From Anastatus disparis (Eukaryota > Arthropoda > Insecta > Hymenoptera > Eupelmidae), in the NCBI GenBank assembly GCA_017163975.1, contig JAFFSR010000251.1:5828001-5892000 (forward strand): a DNA stretch of 64,000 nt, given 5' to 3'. Position numbers and translations under genes: made by a program. Shown here in pieces: positions 40,078 through 53,912 of the stretch (positions are counted from its first letter, which is position 1; every line of letters starts with the position of its first letter). The notes below the pieces were generated by a model. It saw nothing but the letters and a program-made list of their open reading frames with translations. It was not told the origin of the DNA and did no database searches.

Positions 40078-40732
40078 GCAAAAATTTCATGTATTTTTTG
40101 CATAAATTTCCGATAAAAATTTCTGGAGATTTTTTTTTTAATTTTAATGAATTCTTTCAAAATAAATAAAATATATAGGAAATACAGTTTTTTTTTAAGT
40201 TATAGATAAATAATAAAAAAATAACATTAAATCAAATGCAAAATTTTTATCTAACATTTATTATTTTTTGTACTCTAGCACTGGGAGATGATTCTGAAAC
40301 TTATAAACAGGTTTTGAGTTTCGCTAAATTTCACCGACTATTACTCAAGTATGTTTTTTCAACACGTTCTAAAGATTAATTATTCTAAGCAGAGTTTAGC
40401 GAAGTTTTTTTATTGATTTAGCCTAAGTCAGAGGATTGATAATCTCACAAGAAGCCTTTTCTTTATTCAATTCATGGGCACAGGATATAATATTTCTTTG
40501 ATAGGATTCAAAATTATAGAAGTTAGTAAATACAATTATATAAATTTTACATATCTACTATTCGGCTATTAACATGATATTAATTTTAAAATTTCTAGAC
40601 AGATCCTGATAGAATGAAATATGTGTCGTTAATAGGTATTTGTTTTGTTCAATTACTAATTTGCCAGTATCCTCCAGATCTATTAATAGATGAAGTATGT
40701 AAAAAAATATTAGAAAAGATTTTCTTAAAATT

Positions 40733-40734
<2 letters not shown>

Positions 40735-40782
<48 letters not shown>
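40735..40782 (+). repeat. (TA)n microsatellite in OR copy 1 intron
   Basis: About 22 TA units between exons 40,599-40,694 and 40,821-40,976. Copy 2 has only a short TA run at the same intron position (55,629-55,640). Confidence 0.9.
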
Positions 40783-40786
<4 letters not shown>

Positions 40787-41110
40787 TATTTTTATTTAAT
40801 GATGTTTTGGCAAATCAAAGAGTGAAGCTGTTTCGACGATAACCTATTTTGCATACACACCCTATATGAGTTCTCAAACTTCAAAACTATTAGCCATTAT
40901 GTTACATAGAGCTCAAATTCCTGCAGTTATGAAGGCAGGTGGTATAATTGATATGTCACTTGAAACTTTTGGCAAAGTATATACTAATATGCTTTTTATT
41001 AATATTCATAATGCATGAAAATATTATGTATATGTATATTCTCATTTATATTTTAGATGATTAAGAGTGCAATCTCATTTTTCACAGTGTTAAGAAATTT
41101 TAATGAGTAA

Positions 41111-43377
41111 ATAAGTAATAATAGTACGAAAAACTTTGATGTTTTGGATATATGAATTTTTCACATGAGTTATTTGTAATAACCAAAAAAAGTTTCGCTT
41201 TTTTATTTAGTAATTTACTGCATTTGTAACTGTATTGTAGATACTGGGATAAGGTAGATTGCAAAAGTTAATTTTAATAACAACAGAATTTACGATGACA
41301 ACAAGTATTAAAAATTATATGAATTTGAACTTTTACTTTTACGGATCGAAAACTTATCCCTACTATTACGGCCTATATTCAAAGTATCAAGTGTTCTCAA
41401 TGTTTACTCAAGTTTCTTTAAAGAATTATTTTATTTACTTTTTTCTTTTTTCTTTGACTGTGCTTGATTTGTATAACATTATAGCGACTCGAACTGACGA
41501 TGTCTGTCAATTCGTGCCGCTTACCTCGACACCCGGAGTCTTATAACCAGAGCTCACCCCGGCGAAGCTGTAACCATTCACCTCGAAACTCGGAGTATTG
41601 TAATCGAGACTCACCCCGGCGAGGTTCTAATAAATTGCCTCGACACTCGGAGCCTTGAAGACTCACCCCGGCGAGGATGTTATTATTCACCTCGACACTC
41701 GGAATCTTATAATCAAGATTCACCCTTGCAAGGGCGCTATTTCCAGGCCATGGGCGCACCCGTGCACAGAAGAACAGAACTAATTTCAATTTCTTTTTTC
41801 TTCCTTTTTCTCATTTTAATTTTATACTATTTTCTTTAAATTAAATTATTCAATTTTAATCGATTATTCATTTTATTCAATAATTCACTTATATTCATTT
41901 GTTTTCTATAATTGTTCATTTATCATTATTATTAATTCCACTATGTATAGTAATATAATAATTTTTAGGTGAAAATCACACTAACATTAAAAATAGTCTA
42001 ACAGCTTCCTAAAGAAGGGCACATGTACCAGGGTAGGCTTAAACTGTTCTTTTTACCATATTCATTATGCTCAAAAAATTTGAGAATGATCGAAAGAACG
42101 TTACTTTTTTTATAGCTCAAGAAACACACGTAGAAAAATATGAAAAAAGTATCATTTTTGACGTATAAAATTATGTACCGTGAACAACGATTGTTCAATC
42201 GATACCAAAATTTAATTACATATTCTACTTACAGAAACGAGTAATTTAAGCCCTTATTGAATTGTGTGCAACTCCAGAAACTTGTATTATAGACTTTTGA
42301 ATTGTTGTGAAGACAATTTCTCAAAATTAAAAAGTTCCAGATATATCCCTATATACAATTGCTTGTTTTTAAAGAACTTTTTGTCTGTGACTATACGCTT
42401 CAAATGCACCAATGCATGTTTGGACTGGATAGGTATACGTGAACACAAGCTTAATACTCTTATTCTCTCTCTCTTGAAACTTAATGCGTTCGAAATGAGT
42501 ATTAAACCTGCCTTATATCTATCTCAATGACAATTTTGTGTTAATCAATTAAATTTATTAATGCTCACTCGTAATTAATAAAAATTAAAAACTCTTCCAC
42601 ATCTTGGAAGATGAGCAAGTGTTGTCAATCATTGAAATTATTTTCCTTCATACCCGTGCCCGAACTTCGCCTAAAAGTGCCTCTCGTGCGGCAGGGAACG
42701 GGCAAATTGCATTCGCGTTTTTCTTTACATTCACATGCTCAGAAGCCACTGCGCATCAGTTTCGGTCGCTTCACTGTCTGCTGTATGTTTCGCGTATATC
42801 TACACTGCCGCCGAGCTACTTTTGCCCCCTTCGTCTAAAATCGACTTATCTAAAAAGTTTTATAACTCTGGAAAAAATGGTCGTAGCCTAAAAATTCGAA
42901 CGGGATTCGAAAGATTATTGGAAATTCTTTCAAAAGCCATTGGTTTGACATGAAAAAAAATGTTTTTCGTATATTTTATTCTTGTTTAAAAAGAAATTTT
43001 TTTTAACTTTGTTTTGACTTTGTAAAATAGTGTTCAATTTTAGTATAAATCGTTACATTAATACAAAACTAAATAGATTTTAAGGCTTATATTTCGACGA
43101 TAAAAATGCAATGTCGAACGTCTCGATTCGACCTTTTAAACCGGAGTTATAAGATTTTATATTAAAAATAAGACTTTTTTCGATGTATGAATATCTCTGA
43201 ATTTAAGAGGGATAGAAAAATTTGTCAGAGAGAAAAAATGTTCATTTTTGGTCAAATAATAATAATATATATTAAAAAATTCATTTCGGAAAAAAAAATT
43301 TTTTTCCGAAATGAATTTTTTATTTTGATATTTTTTTTGGTCACAAAAAATTGGTTACAATTTTGGTTACACTTGAT
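41111..43377. other. intergenic region after OR copy 1
   Basis: It holds a ~55-bp GC-rich minisatellite (41,524-41,745) and a GC-richer stretch at about 42,645-42,840 in which all ORFs overlap each other in several frames. An inverted pair TATAACTCTGG / CCGGAGTTATA is seen at about 42,860 and 43,143. No gene was recognised. Confidence 0.5.
41524..41745 (+). repeat. GC-rich minisatellite, four ~55-bp units
   Basis: CCTCGACACTCGGAGTCTTA…CACCCCGGCGAGG units start at 41,524, 41,581, 41,638 and 41,690. Each unit begins CCTCG and contains CGAGG, so each can form a hairpin. The antisense ORF (41,541-41,789) is a repeat artefact. Confidence 0.75.
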
Positions 43378-43805
43378 TAGATTTTTTTTGGCTACAAATA
43401 ATTGGTTACAATTTTTATACTGGGTGGATTAAAAAAAACCCAAATAGAAAAGATGTGTATTTGTGTCCTCTTTAAAATAAGCGTAGCTGGATGCATTTTT
43501 ACCCAGCCGTTTAGAAGCTATATCATTTTTTGTGAAAAACTTCGCTATTTTTTCAAGTCTAACCATCTCAGAATTTATGTACCGTAGACAAAAACTCATA
43601 AGAGAAAAAATGTGTGTTTTTTGGAATAGAATAAGAGTTTATTATAAAAATTATTATTTAGGAAAAAAAATTTTTTTTATTTTTTGCCATGGGTATCATA
43701 ATGGAATTATTTTCTAATCTTTTATAAATAATTATAATCAATATTAATGCACTATCGAAAAAATTTTTTTTTTCTAAATGATAAATTTACTTTAAAAATA
43801 GTACA

Positions 43806-43926
43806 TTACGCAACTAGTGCGCGAAACCGGTGATTCAGGCACTGGTCGAGTTTTTCGCTAGAGCGAAGCGAGGGCGAAAAAAAGACGAGTGCGTGGATCA
43901 CCTGTACCGCGCACGTGTTGCGTATA
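43806..43926. repeat. GC-rich hairpin with GAGCGAAGCGAGGG loop
   Basis: ACGCAACTAGTGCGCGAAAC…GGTGATTCAGGCACTGGTCG pairs with CGAGTGCGTGGATCACC…GCGCACGTGTTGCGT; the loop is CGCTAGAGCGAAGCGAGGGCG. It has the same architecture as 4,300-4,382 and 57,810-57,935. Confidence 0.6.
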
Positions 43927-43959
43927 CTATTTTTTAACACATCGTGAGCGAAACACGAT

Positions 43960-44045
43960 TATTTTTGCGATTACTTACCGAGCGCAGTGAGACAAGTCAA
44001 TTTGTCACCAGAGCGTAGCGAGGGTGACAATTAGACGAGTAAATA
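43960..44045. repeat. GC-richer hairpin with GAGCGTAGCGAGGG loop
   Basis: Contains ATTACTTACCGAGCGCAGTG, TTGTCACCAGAGCGTAGCGA and GGTGACAATTAGACGAGTAA; TTGTCACC pairs with GGTGACAA and TTACTTACC loosely with GAGTAAATAA. Confidence 0.45.
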
Positions 44046-45051
44046 ATAAAAAACAAATGATAAATCATAAATATTTACAACTGCATCATTAATACAATAA
44101 ATATTTTTATGTTTGCGAATAAAAACTTTTATTTACATTTACTTATTAGAGAAGATTTCTGATTTATAATAAATTCAAAAGAGCAAATTAAAACGCTCAT
44201 TATTTAGAAGATTTTTTTAAATTAATTGTTGACTAGCTAAAGTTATTAGTTGTTCATTAGAACAGTTTCTGGAATTAACTGTCAAAAAAGTTGAATTTTT
44301 TTTCAAGAAAATCTAAAAAAAAAAAAATTAAACATTCATACTTGAAAAATTTAATTTTTTTTTATTTTTATGATATATGTTATATAGTAAAAGTGACATA
44401 TATGTTATATATATGTTACTCTTATATCTGATATATTTTAAAAGTGACTAAATGTTTTACATCGATTCTACCTGTGAAAAACATTATGAGTAAATATTTA
44501 CTATCTAAATCAACTTCATAATTGATAAAAGTAAAATCTTTTTGAAAAATCCACTCTTTTACATATGAAACAATTCCCCCTTTTTATTTTTGGTAGTAAA
44601 AAATTTTGTTTCGAATTTCCTGTCAAAATAACCTTATATGACATAAATATCGAGGCTAAGCCCACAAAACAATTGTGAATCTTGTTGTCTAAAGAAAAGC
44701 AAGATGGCGTACATGTTTCGCACATTATGAAAAAATATTAGGTTTCGCACACGCAAAACAAGCATGAAAAACCGTGTTGCGCGCACGGAGTGTTAAAAAC
44801 ACATTTTTTCTCTTATGAGTTTTTCTCTACGATGCATAGATTCCGAGATAGTTAAACTTGAAATATATCATATTTCACAAAGCTATTCATTTTTCACAAA
44901 AAATGATATAGCTTCTAAACAACTGGGTAAAAATGCATCCAGCTACGCTCATTTTAAAGAGGTCATAAATACCAATCTTTTCTAATTGGGTTTTTTTTAA
45001 TCCGCCCAATATAAAAATTGTAACCAATTATTTGTAGCCAAAAAAAATCTA

Positions 45052-46180
45052 GAAAAAATGGTTTATTTTTTTATTGTCGAAACTCCAATTTTTAATCTTT
45101 TTGAACAAACCCACTGAGATTTGAAAGATTTTCAATTACACTTTAAAATGACTTATGGTTTTTAAAGAAATATTAATTTTTGACGGAAATATAAAACTTT
45201 AAAGATTGACTGAATTTTTTTTTTTGGCCAGAAACTCATGCACGCCATTGTATGTTAATGAACCATTGTTGCCGCCATTGTTATTAATGAACATATAAAT
45301 TTTTATTTTTTATTGTTTTCAAATAAGCAATAATTATGATTTTTTTTCAAACAACTCTTTACTGACATATTAATATAATTCTGGGCGAAAGGGCTGTCTA
45401 GCCCGTAGATTATTATTAAAAAAAAAAATTGGCACCATACCTAATACATCTACTAATTGATGATGTTAATAATCGTAAAATGATATTGCACTTGATAATA
45501 AAAATTTGTTCAAATATTTAGGTTGTATTGTTTTAAATTAAATATAATTTTGAACTTTTGCAGAACGAAGCAATAATATATTTTCTCAAAAAGCTTAGAC
45601 AAAAGAATGACATAGTTAATATACGTAGTTCACTACAGGGGGATTGAATATTACTTGAATAATTTATTAGAACGACAAAGGTAGTATTTTTGTTCTTTCT
45701 TTTTATTTGGACGGTCGTTACATACCAGTATTTCACAGAAACTTTGAAAAACTATTGTCTTATGTTAATCTCGTAGAACAATAAATTTTATTTTATTATA
45801 TTATCAAGTAAATAATTACAATTTTAAAATAAAAATAGAATCTTTTTTGATCGATTCATTGATAATTATTATAAAGATTTTCTTACCGCCAACGAATTAA
45901 TTATTTAATTGATAATTTTTTTTCGATCGAAGCTTACAGTTTCACGATTTGAATTCTCAACTTTTGTTTCAATCGAAGTTTGATAATAAGCATTAAGTTT
46001 GGTAAATTTTAAATAAAAATAAATAAAATTTTTTATCGTTAATAATTAAAAGTAAGTTGAAAAATAAGGTTTTTCTGCATTAGAAAAATTTTTATTTACA
46101 ATTCTTATCATATTTAAATATTTAAATCTTGAATTATTTCTTAAACGTGAATAAAAATAAAAAATAATAATTTTTAAATT
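45052..46180. other. intergenic region before OR copy 2
   Basis: AT-rich; no gene or element recognised. From about 46,010 the sequence becomes collinear with 33,455 onward, marking the 5' limit of the odorant receptor duplication. Confidence 0.5.
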
Positions 46181-48258
46181 GTGCATATAATTTTAGTGAA
46201 AACGTCACAAAGGGTTTCGAAAAATGATTCATCAGAGGAATCTGAAAATTTTAATAAGTTTGCGTGGATTTATCTCATTTGTCTTCGTTTAATTGGCATA
46301 TTACCATTCGAAGGCCAAGATTACAAGTACTTTTTAAGCAGTATTTGCCTTGCTTATTTTCAAATAAGCAAATTTTTTAACAGTGCTATGAATCACAGTA
46401 ATTTTATAATTAATTTAAGATTGGTAGAGTATTATTATTGATTTATGATATTAAATTTGTACTTATTTTAAATCAAAAGGAGCATGTCCATATTTATCTG
46501 AAAAGTAGAGGAACATAAGGGGACCAAAATATGAATGTTATAATAGAATTTAATTCAGGTTTATGAGCATATTGAAATTAAAATTAAATTTCATTGATTA
46601 AAATTTGTAATGAAATCTAAATTTCTTTATATATTCACAAAATAAAGTACATAATAACTATTTTCCACAGAATGATTTCACTAAAATTTTTTTACGTCAA
46701 TTATTGGTGTTTTACGTATGGGTATATCCTTCTTTTCATTTTTGATTAAGTACAAATAATATATTGTTATGCGAATTAATATTTACTTTTCGCTCCGAAA
46801 AATCATTCTTCTGTTAAATAAAAACATTCTGTCGAAGGGTGTAATAGATATCGGACACGTTTGTGAAGTTGTTATACTTTTCGGCATAGGAATACGATAT
46901 ATATTAATGTCTGTACGACGTCAGGAATATAATGCTCTTGTCGTTGAATGTCGAAAAATTTGGACAACCTGTTCAAAAGAAGAACATTTAATAATGCATG
47001 ATTATGAGAGAAAACTTAGAATTCTTTTTAATGGATTCATCGGTAGCTGTGTTTTTCTTCATATTTGTTATACTGGCGTTAGCTTGAAGAAATGCTTGAC
47101 CAAAGACGACAATGGTACCAATCAAAAAGTATTACCATACAGGAAAGTATAACTTTTGTTTTTTTTTTTAAACAAATTCTTACAAATTCCATTTTTGAAT
47201 GAGTAACTTGATTATAATAACTTCTTACAATTGATTTATTTGCTAAAATTCTTTATTAATATTTATTGTTATAAGAATGTACAAAATAAAAACATTATAT
47301 AGTTTTAAAAGTAACTCTATTACTTAATATTTGATAATAAAAATAAATTGAAAAAATATTAATTATTAGTTACAGCGAATTTTCATTGCACCAGTATAAA
47401 ACATATATTTTCTTATTTTAAACAATATTCTGAAATCAGGAATAATACGTTTCTTCTTTGTAAATGCGTTTAATCAGAATTCATTATAATCAATTTTTTA
47501 AAATAAAATCAAAATTTAAATGAGTGGTTCAACTGATAATAAGGAAATAATGATGATGATTAATAAAAAATGTTTTACTAATAGTGATAAAATGAAAAGA
47601 ACACTTTAATATCCGTTTGCCTATTAAATCAAATTGGCACTATACCAATGACACTCTTTTTCCAAATATTCATATGAAACCGATACGCAATCAAAGAACC
47701 GTATTTTGAAAAATAAATGAATCTGTTACGTTCAGCATATAAGCTAAATTATTCATATACCATAAATTTGTCGATTCTTTAGCCTATTAACCCATTGTAC
47801 TATCACCTATCGATACATTAACCTATTGATCCATTAAATCATCGACTCATCGACCCATCATACTATAGATCCACAACCCATTAACCCATCGCACAATCAA
47901 ATTATCAACTCATTAATCTATCGACCCATTGTACCATTAAATCATCGACCCATAGTCTCATCGACCTGTAAACTTATCGACCCATCTTACCATCAAATCA
48001 TCGATCCATCATACCATAAATCTATCAACCCATCAACCCATCGTACTATTGATCCATTAACCCATCGTACTATTGATCCATTAACCCATCGAACTTTCTT
48101 ACTATTAATCTATCGGTACACTAAGCAATGTACCGATCGTATCAACAATCTATCGACTCATCGATCCATTGTAGCATTGATCCCTCAACATCGACCCATT
48201 CATCAATTTTTCGACCCATCCACTTATTGTTCTATTTAGACATCGACTTATCCATTCA

Positions 48259-48309
<51 letters not shown>

Positions 48310-51300
48310 CCTATATTATATAGTTACATATTGAAAAATTCAGTTTCAGACCCTCCACCTCCCCTCGCAAATTGTTTTTCTATTTTTTCATTAATTTGTT
48401 TATATTTGGACTCTGGGAGTCATAAAAAGTGGTTCCCAGAAAATATCTGTATGTATGTGTGTATTTATTCATTTAGCCAATCAGATTTCGAAAATTATTT
48501 GATGGATTCACTTTGAAATTCGCATGGAAATTATTAGTGACAACCAAAAGAAGGCAAACTTTTGAAAACTGATTTTCTTAACATAGTTTTAATTTTAGAG
48601 CATTTTGAAAATTTTGAAAAAAACATCTCATTTTCCATTTATTTTTCTATTTCACGTAAAGTACTCGATAATTTTGTTTCAAAATTTGTATAAAATTTAT
48701 GAAAAGCTTTTAAAAACTAATTTTCTTAACGTGGTTACGATTTTAGAGCATTTTAAAGATTTCAAAAATAATTTTGATTTTTCTTTTTTCCTTTTTTTTA
48801 TTTTACGTAAAGTACTCGATGGATTTGTTCTAAAATTCACATGGAAATTAATTTTGACTTTCGAAAGAAGAAAAATTTTTAAAAACTGATTTTCTTAGCG
48901 TAATTTTAATTTTTGAGCATTTTAAAAATTTTGAATAAAGTTTTCATTATTCATTTTTCTTATATTTTACGATTATCATGATTCGACGAGGTCACGTGGT
49001 ACGTAAGTAGCGCTTAACGTTCTTTGTAACGCTCTGTGGTTTTTGGTCTTTTTTCTGCCGCAAAACTGCCTTCGGGCGTTTTTGTTACAGGTTACTTGCA
49101 GGCGCCCTAATGCAAGTCAGCATCAATATTGAATTTGAGAGGAGAAATGCTGTACTTGCTCTGTAATTGTGAATTTTTGGAGCCGAGGACTTTTTGAGGT
49201 TAGTGTCTGACTGCTATATATATATCATATTTTTTTGGAGGAAAACGGCAAGTACTTGTTGGTGTTGGTAAACGCTCAGCGACGTAGTTTTTGGAATTTG
49301 CCGCAAGAGGTCGCTACCATGGAGCGTTGTTATATATGTAAGCAGCCGACATCAGACATTCATGGAGCAAAGATGTTACACAATTGTGTCACCTGTCGCG
49401 AGCGCTGTATGTCACGAGTTCAATCGGTGGGCAGCGCTAACTACGTTTGTAGTAAATGCGTACAGGCAAAAGGAGAGAAGACCATCCCCTCCACTGCTCA
49501 TGTACTTAGCGCTGGTAATAATAGCAGTCAGATACGAGGTCAAAAGAAGTTGCCTCTTAGTTTTTCTACTCCTTCAAAGTCTGACACGCAAGTAGCACCG
49601 GTCATCGCTATACAGGGGCAACCGAAAGTTAAGGCATCGCAGAAGGATAATGGCACGGCAGAGAAGAAGAAACCTAATTAATTCTGCTTTAATTATACGT
49701 GACAGAGGTGGGGCTGCGCATGATGCCCCCACTACCTCACTTAAAAATAATAATAAAATTATGAATAAAAATGTTGATTTCTCTTCTGTCCATGCTGCTC
49801 TGTCTGCAATGGAAGGCTTTTTGTCTCGTAAGCTTGAATCGGTACTGGGTGCCCTCGATAGACTTTCAGGACTTGAAAGTAGTGTCATGGGTGTTGGTGA
49901 TGGCTTGCGAGATATATTCGACAGACTTAACAGCCAAAATAAATTAATTAAGAATTTAACGGCTGTGCAGGCGGGGCTGCTGGATGAAAATTTTAAATTA
50001 AAGGAGAGAGTCAGCATTTTAGAGGGTCAGTTGTTGTACACTCTAAATAAAAATTGTGAAACGATCAACAAAAATTTTAATTCTAAAATTAATAATATAA
50101 ATTCAATGTTAGTAAATGAATTAAATGGAGTGGGCAAGAATCTTTCTGATCTCGCGTCGGGGGTAGCATGCGTGGTGCAGACTGTCTCTGATCTCAGTGT
50201 GCTGGAGCGTGTGGAGGAGCATGAAAGCAATCCACACGCAAACGCAAACACAATAGAAACACCTGACTTTAACACTACATTGCCACAAAACAGACAATCG
50301 GATTGTGGTGTCGAGGGTGGTTACTTGGTGATCTCTAGCGGACTGGACTGCTTAGCGGCTAATGTTCGTCTGCAAGATTATGCATTTATCATCCTTGGTG
50401 CCATGCTTCCAAACATATCACCAGCACATACATTATCGGTCGTTATGTTAACACCATCTGACACTATAAAGAGTGCGATCAGAGACAGTACGGGGGGTCC
50501 CATTTCGCTGCTGGTTAGACTCTCGGAGGCGAATCTGGTGAGATAAATACACATTGAAAAAAGGAAAATTACAAATTTCTCAACTGCAGATATTGATCTT
50601 TCTCGTTTTGCTAGTTTATCTCCCATGAAAAAGCATGATCATATATTTATTAATGATTATCTCCAAAAAGATAAATATAAAATCTTTAAAGACCACAAGA
50701 AATATGCTAAAGACAGAGGCATTAAGTTTGTGTGGCATAGAAATGGTAGATTTCTGGCAAGACGGGAAAGTGGGGAGAGAGCATATACATTTGCCTCGAA
50801 AAATGATATAGACAAAATGTGCAGTTCTGATAACATAATTTTAAACAAGAATATTAATGACAAACCTAAAGTAATTAGTGGATGTTTAAACAATGACGAC
50901 GTTGGTTTGACTAATAAAAAATGTATTGTTGATAGGGAAAAGTTAGATAATAATAATGTCAACCTTTCTCCCCAATGACTACACCGGATCACTTCGAGGA
51001 GTCGAACAGGGAAAAAGGGTGAACTGCGGGCGGGCCTGTGGGGACCTGTGGTAAACCTGAAGTCCCAGAGTATATTTTTTGCTCTATTAAAGATGGCAAC
51101 TCTGAACCTGTGCTAGTTTCTGTCATTTATCGCCCTCCTGCCATTTCACTTACTAAAAATCATGATTTATTAGACTCTTTAAGAGATTCGTCCTGTGATT
51201 TTTCACATAAAATTACAATGGGTGATCTGAATGCCGATCTTCTACGAGAAGGCAGTGATGCGAGGTTTCTTAATAAACTGTCGGCAGAGCTTTCGCTTCA

Positions 51301-53845
51301 GTTGGTCCAGCACGGTGCCACGCATATCGCTCCGGCGTCTCACACATGGATTGACCTGATTCTTGTGGATGACAATGACTGCACACTTGAAGCACGTAAC
51401 TTGCCTGCAAACTTTCATAGTTGGCACAATTTAATTGACGTTGCTATTGCCTATGATACACGCATTGTAGATCGAAAATTGATTAAATATAAGAATTATA
51501 AAAATATTTGTCAAAACATATTGTTAGAAAAATTGGCTGGCTATGATTGGACACCACTTACAGAGGGTATAGTTGACCCCGAGTCTGCACTTGGCTGCAT
51601 TTGTGACAATTTAACTGATGTTATAGAAAATTTAGCACCAGTGAAGACACTTAAATATACAAATGATAAACCTCCGTGGTTAAATAAAGAATTGTCGCAG
51701 ATGCAGCGCAAGAGAGATGCTATTTATCAAAGATATAAACGGACAAATGATATTCAATATCTCGCTGAATTTTTGCATTTACGAAAAGCAGTGGACGAAC
51801 AGACTGAATATACAAGAACTACATACTATCACAATAGACTGTTCGAAGCTCTTGCGAATGGTAATGTCTGGAAGGAGTTGAAAGACCTGGGATTTCTATC
51901 CGGACCTCAAGGGGACTTGAATAGATTTACTCCTGATGAGCTTAATGCGCACTCCGCATGGTGATGATGATGATGGGCGTCGCGAGAAATTTCTTTCTGA
52001 ATGTAGTGAAAATGGTTTCACTTTTAAACAGATTGATATAAATGATGTTGTTCTCGCGATTTCTCATTTCTCATCCCAGGCGTGCGGTGAGGATGGCATT
52101 CCGCAAAGCGTGATACTTAAGGCTTTTTACCGTTTATTGGAGAACATCTTGTGACTCTGTTCAACTCCTCGTTTGCGTGGGGGTCTTCCCTGACCTTTGG
52201 AAGCAGGCACACATTGTGCCTTTGAAAAAGTGCTCTGCACCTAAATCGCCTAAGGATTTTAGGCCTATTGCGATTCTGTGTTTTTTTTCGAAGGTACTTG
52301 AGAAGATTGCTCACGACCAATTGCAGGAGTATATTGCTACAAATAAGTTGCTTGATCCGATGCAGACTGGTTTTAGGAAACATCATTTGACGTAGACAGC
52401 CATACTTAAATTAACTGAACACATAAGATCAGGCCTAGACAAAAAACTCGTCACACTTCTTTTGCTTTTTGACTTCAGTAAGGCATTCGACACGATCTCT
52501 CCCTACAAATTACTTGAAAGGATTAGATCGATGGGGTTTTCCAGGGCCGCTCTCGTGTGGATAAACTCCTATATTTCAGGGAGGAAACAAATGGTTTCGA
52601 CACACTTACAAGAAGAATCAGGTTGGCTAACAACCAACCTAGGAGTTCCACAGGATTTGGTACTGGGGCCTTTGTTGTTTTGCCTTTACATTAACAACGT
52701 ATGTAACGCTCTTGACTCTGGTAGTGTTGAGCACCTACTGTATGCAGATGACCTGCAAATCTATACACAGGTTCCTCGTGAGAATGTGGATGAGGGTATT
52801 TTTATCCTTCAGAGGGCAGCCAAAGCAGTGTCGGAGTGGGCAGTTGATGCTTCCCTTACTTTAAATGCTGATAAGACTAAGGTAATCGTCTTTGGCAGTA
52901 ATCGTTTTATTAATTCTTTTTATGCTGGGGCGCCAAGGACGATTGATCTTGGGGGAGGTGTCGGCATTCCTTTCTCTGACTCTGTTACGAGCCTTGGTGT
53001 TGTGCTTGACTCTAAACTTTCTTGGGAGCCGCACATTAATATGGTTACAAAAAAATTTAACAGAGTGTTATATGCTTTGCAGTTTTTTCGTTGGTACACC
53101 ACGGAGGCTCTGCGTAAACAACTTGCAACTGCCCTGCTGTTTCCACATCTCGATTACTGTTCGGTGATTCTGCTTGATGCTACTCAAGAGTTGAGAAGAA
53201 GGATACAGAGACTGCAAAATTCGTGTGTGAGATATGTATTGGGCGTAAGAATGGGAGCTCATGTTTCTCCTTATAGAATCGCGTTGGGTGGGCTGCATAC
53301 TGATTCGAGAAGACAGTATTTTTTGGTCGTACTTATGTACAAAATCGTACGCATGAATACTCCGGAGCATCTAGTGGGTCAATACAATTGAGAGCATTAA
53401 CGTGTAATATACTCTTATCTTCAAGACTTGTAAAATGATAAAAAAACTAAGCGAGTCATCATTTTACAATAAAAAGTTGAACCAATCATCGATTTGTCTT
53501 CTAATTGCAAAAGTGTCGCTTCTTTTAATTTTGCGATTTCTTATGCGAATTTCAGAGAAATAGTTATATAAAGCAACCATACTTCGAATTAGATAGTAGA
53601 AGCTTTCCATTTTACGGAAAGCTAACGCTATAAGACTTAACTTCTTTTTGGTTTTTTTTTTGGACAGGAAAATAATTACAAAAGGTCAAAGTAAGATGCA
53701 TTAAAATATTTAAAACTTTGCATTATGAATGAATTTTGCTCCATGTCCAAAATATTACTGGTGTAATTATTTTTACAAGTTTAATTATACTTTTATAAAA
53801 ATATTTTGTCACTAAACTTTCACAATAAAGAAGTAATATTGAATG

Positions 53846-53912
<67 letters not shown>

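Larger units (their letters stand above)
33636..41110 (+). pseudogene. odorant receptor (7tm_6) copy 1, pseudogene
   Basis: Insect olfactory receptor, a ligand-gated channel subunit with inverted 7-TM topology. Exon 1 (about 33,636-33,890) reads NFNKFAWIYLTSLRLIDIIP. Exon 2 (about 34,230-34,546) is broken by several indels and stops and has lost the segment corresponding to RKLRILFNGFIGSCVFLHI of copy 2. No equivalent of exon 3 (WFVNETPESPWFE) was found before the next exon. The 3' exons are all open with good splice sites: 40,279-40,348, 40,422-40,521, 40,599-40,694, 40,821-40,976 and 41,057-41,110, ending KSAISFFTVLRNFNE. The intron between exon 2 and 40,279 is filled with four fold-back elements. 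Confidence 0.82.
43378..45051. mobile_element. 1.67-kb fold-back element with ~250-bp arms
   Basis: TAGATTTTTTTTGGCTACAA at the left pairs with TTGTAGCCAAAAAAAATCTA at the right. Arms match through GGATGCATTTTTACCCAG / CTGGGTAAAAATGCATCC, AAGCTATATCATTTTTTGTG and ACTCATAAGAGAAAAAATGT (43,378-43,625 versus 44,799-45,051). The interior holds two GC-rich hairpins. ORFs in the arms are not accepted. Confidence 0.68.
48970..53391 (+). mobile_element. CR1/Jockey-like non-LTR retrotransposon, broken, 3'-truncated
   Basis: A LINE inserted in the sense direction in the large intron of OR copy 2. It has a GC-richer 5' leader (about 48,970-49,319), an ORF1 with a Cys-rich finger, coiled coil and FP25K-like end, and an ORF2 with endonuclease remnants and reverse transcriptase. 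Both ORFs are broken. The element stops abruptly at about 53,391, before the expected end of ORF2 and without a 3' UTR or tail, while the 5' leader is present. Confidence 0.8.

Noticed and set aside
42604..42953. Three overlapping plus-strand ORFs in a GC-richer patch
   Set aside because: All three frames are open at once, no recognisable motif, and an inverted pair nearby suggests repeat origin.
49574..50275. Minus-strand ORFs of 147 and 82 aa
   Set aside because: Antisense of LINE ORF1 coding sequence.
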